Assembly (NCBI RefSeq): GCF_001484195.1
Contig: NZ_LLYW01000029.1
Location: forward strand, 1 to 64,000
Direction: 5' to 3'
Length of the DNA stretch: 64,000 nucleotides
DNA from: Thermococcus celericrescens
GTDB lineage: Archaea; Methanobacteriota_B; Thermococci; Thermococcales; Thermococcaceae
Shown: positions 63,381 to 64,000 of the stretch, in pieces
Layout: every line of letters starts with the position of its first letter
Position numbering within the stretch: position 1 is the stretch's first letter
The notes under the pieces: model-generated
What the model was told of the DNA's origin: nothing
The model's database searches: none
The model's input: only the letters and a program-made list of their open reading frames with translations
Program-made: the position numbers and the translations under genes

Positions 63381-63443
63381 CCACCGTAAAGCCAGAGAAG
63401 TTAACGGTAGCGTAAAGTTTTCAGGGTTAACGGTACTTAACGG
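63373..63443 (+). repeat. 71-bp flanking direct repeat, right copy
   Basis: Same three GTTAAC units as the left copy (one T-to-C difference that I can see). It contains the last codons and TAA stop of the AlbA/HATPase gene and lies between two convergent genes, where an operator has no obvious promoter to control. Confidence 0.9.
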
Positions 63444-63467
63444 CAGCACTTAAAAGGAGAAAAGAAT

Positions 63468-63860
63468 TCAGGCGCTCTCCTCCTTGATGAGAACGGCGTT
63501 GACGACACCGTCCTGGCCGGGCCTGCTGGTAACTATGGCCCTGCCGGCCTCGGTCTCGACGATGGCGCCCTTGGTGATTATGTTTCTCCTGACGTACTGC
63601 CTGTTGGCCGGGTTCTCAACGACGTTGAGTATCTTAACCTTCTTGCCCTTTCCGCCGTCGAAGACGTTGGCGTAGAGGGCCTCGATGAGCCTAACCTTCC
63701 TGTTTCCGCCGTAGGTCCTGATTATCTTCTTCTTCTCCCTGTCCTCGCCGACCTTGGTGAAAGCGGGCTCCCTTCCGAGCTCCCTCTTCCTCTTCTTCCT
63801 AGCGAGGATAATCCTTCCGCCCGAAGGCTTCTTGAGTGATCTTCCCTGCCAGATAGCCAT
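63468..63860 (-). CDS. rps8e: 30S ribosomal protein S8e
   Basis: A 130-residue basic ribosomal protein matching archaeal S8e throughout: [17 protein letters not shown] at the N-terminus, [37 protein letters not shown], and [23 protein letters not shown] 63860 is chosen because homologs begin MAIWQGRS; the frame extends three codons further upstream. GAGGTGAGA serves as Shine-Dalgarno. The right direct repeat of the AlbA cassette ends 24 bp after its stop. Confidence 0.95.
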   Translation of the reverse strand: MAIWQGRSLKKPSGGRIILARKKRKRELGREPAFTKVGEDREKKKIIRTYGGNRKVRLIEALYANVFDGGKGKKVKILNVVENPANRQYVRRNIITKGAIVETEAGRAIVTSRPGQDGVVNAVLIKEESA

Positions 63861-63920
63861 TCTTCTCACCTCATGAGATTGATATTCACCGTTTACAACC
63901 TATCGCCACTTTCGGGGGTT

Positions 63921-63935
63921 CGTTTATAAGCTTTT
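63921..63935 (-). promoter_or_regulatory. TATA box for rps8e
   Basis: AAAAGCTTATAAACG on the minus strand, about 60-75 bp upstream of the start, implying a leader of about 40 nt. Confidence 0.55.
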
Positions 63936-63950
63936 CTGGCTCGCAGACTC

Positions 63951-63967
63951 AAAAAATTTAAAAGGCC
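63951..63967 (+). promoter_or_regulatory. TATA box for gene entering at right edge
   Basis: AAAAAATTTAAAAGGCC, followed by GGTGG and an ATG at 63997. Confidence 0.5.
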
Positions 63968-63996
63968 CCTCCCCCATTACTCCAGCGGGTGGTGGA

Positions 63997-64000
63997 ATGG
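63997..64000 (+). CDS. Start codon of a truncated gene
   Basis: ATG with a GGGTGGTGG Shine-Dalgarno and a TATA box about 35 bp upstream; only one codon is inside the window, so the product cannot be named. Confidence 0.4.

Noticed and set aside
62009-63443. Possible CRISPR array from the repeated GTTAAC blocks
   Set aside because: Only two long repeats around a gene, no spacer-sized unique segments and no cas genes.

Overview
The window looks like chromosomal DNA of a Thermococcus-type hyperthermophilic euryarchaeon. Supporting signs are archaeal information-processing genes (RpoF, RpoL, Csl4, NOG1, L21e, S8e, Pus10, GatDE, archaeal ThrS and PheST), an L-threonine dehydrogenase very close to the Thermococcus enzyme, the archaeal 8-oxoguanine glycosylase AGOG, a Thermococcus-type S-layer C-terminus, TATA boxes of the form TTTATA or TTTAAA about 25 nt upstream of many starts, and TnpB-only IS200/IS605-type elements. 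Genes are densely packed with many 1-11 nt overlaps. Most of the window is GC-rich, but 31.0-36.1 kb is visibly AT-richer.

Layout. 0-5 kb: frameshifted 3' end of an S-layer gene, a small membrane-anchored protein, a radical SAM protein, a ferritin-like protein, and the operon DUF655-rsmA. 5-10.6 kb: rpl21e-rpoF, pus10, an HTH/zinc-ribbon regulator, gatD-gatE. 10.7-17.3 kb: HMG-CoA reductase, a MinD-like ATPase, tdh, pheS-pheT, and a 31-codon ORF antisense to the pheT end. 17.4-26.2 kb: truA, an XPB-like helicase, a UbiD-family decarboxylase, an ABC-2 exporter with a frameshifted ATPase gene, TnpB element A, AGOG, and beta-RFAP synthase. 26.3-30.9 kb: a hairpin-rich probable transposon remnant, a pterin-synthase-like gene, an AI-2E-type membrane protein, sppA, and a TIM-barrel protein.

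31.0-36.1 kb is the main accessory region. It holds a secreted 1139-residue modular surface protein, a small multi-membrane protein, an orphan copy of the surface protein's C-terminal module with a different tail, and several more very small, mostly membrane, ORFs. 36-49 kb: RNase III-like protein, GT-C glycosyltransferase, rpoL-DUF2067-csl4, TnpB element B directly upstream of thrS, DUF257, a TBP-interacting-protein-like gene, polyprenyl diphosphate synthase, gamma carbonic anhydrase, Hjc, a CARDB-type surface protein, and broken TnpB element C. 49-60 kb: M42 aminopeptidase, CYTH plus helical-repeat pair, ECF-type ATPase, TrkH, methionine aminopeptidase, tRNA-Ser(CGA), a CBS-domain protein with a ribosome-hibernation-like tail, and the tightly overlapped operon uppP - nucleotidylyltransferase/acyltransferase - DUF835 membrane protein. 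60-64 kb: an MBL-fold protein, NOG1, a Schlafen/AlbA-type ATPase regulator enclosed by 71-bp direct repeats, S8e, and the start of one more gene.

The most unusual items are (1) the surface-protein locus with an exchangeable C-terminus, which resembles the layout of polymorphic secreted-protein systems; (2) the AlbA/HATPase/HTH gene flanked by 71-bp direct repeats full of GTTAAC units, which looks like an insertable self-regulated cassette; and (3) three TnpB elements whose nucleases lack the usual RuvC-II glutamate, one of which seems to supply the TATA box for thrS. Three frameshift-like lesions (S-layer, ABC ATPase, TnpB C) should be checked against reads before being taken as biology.
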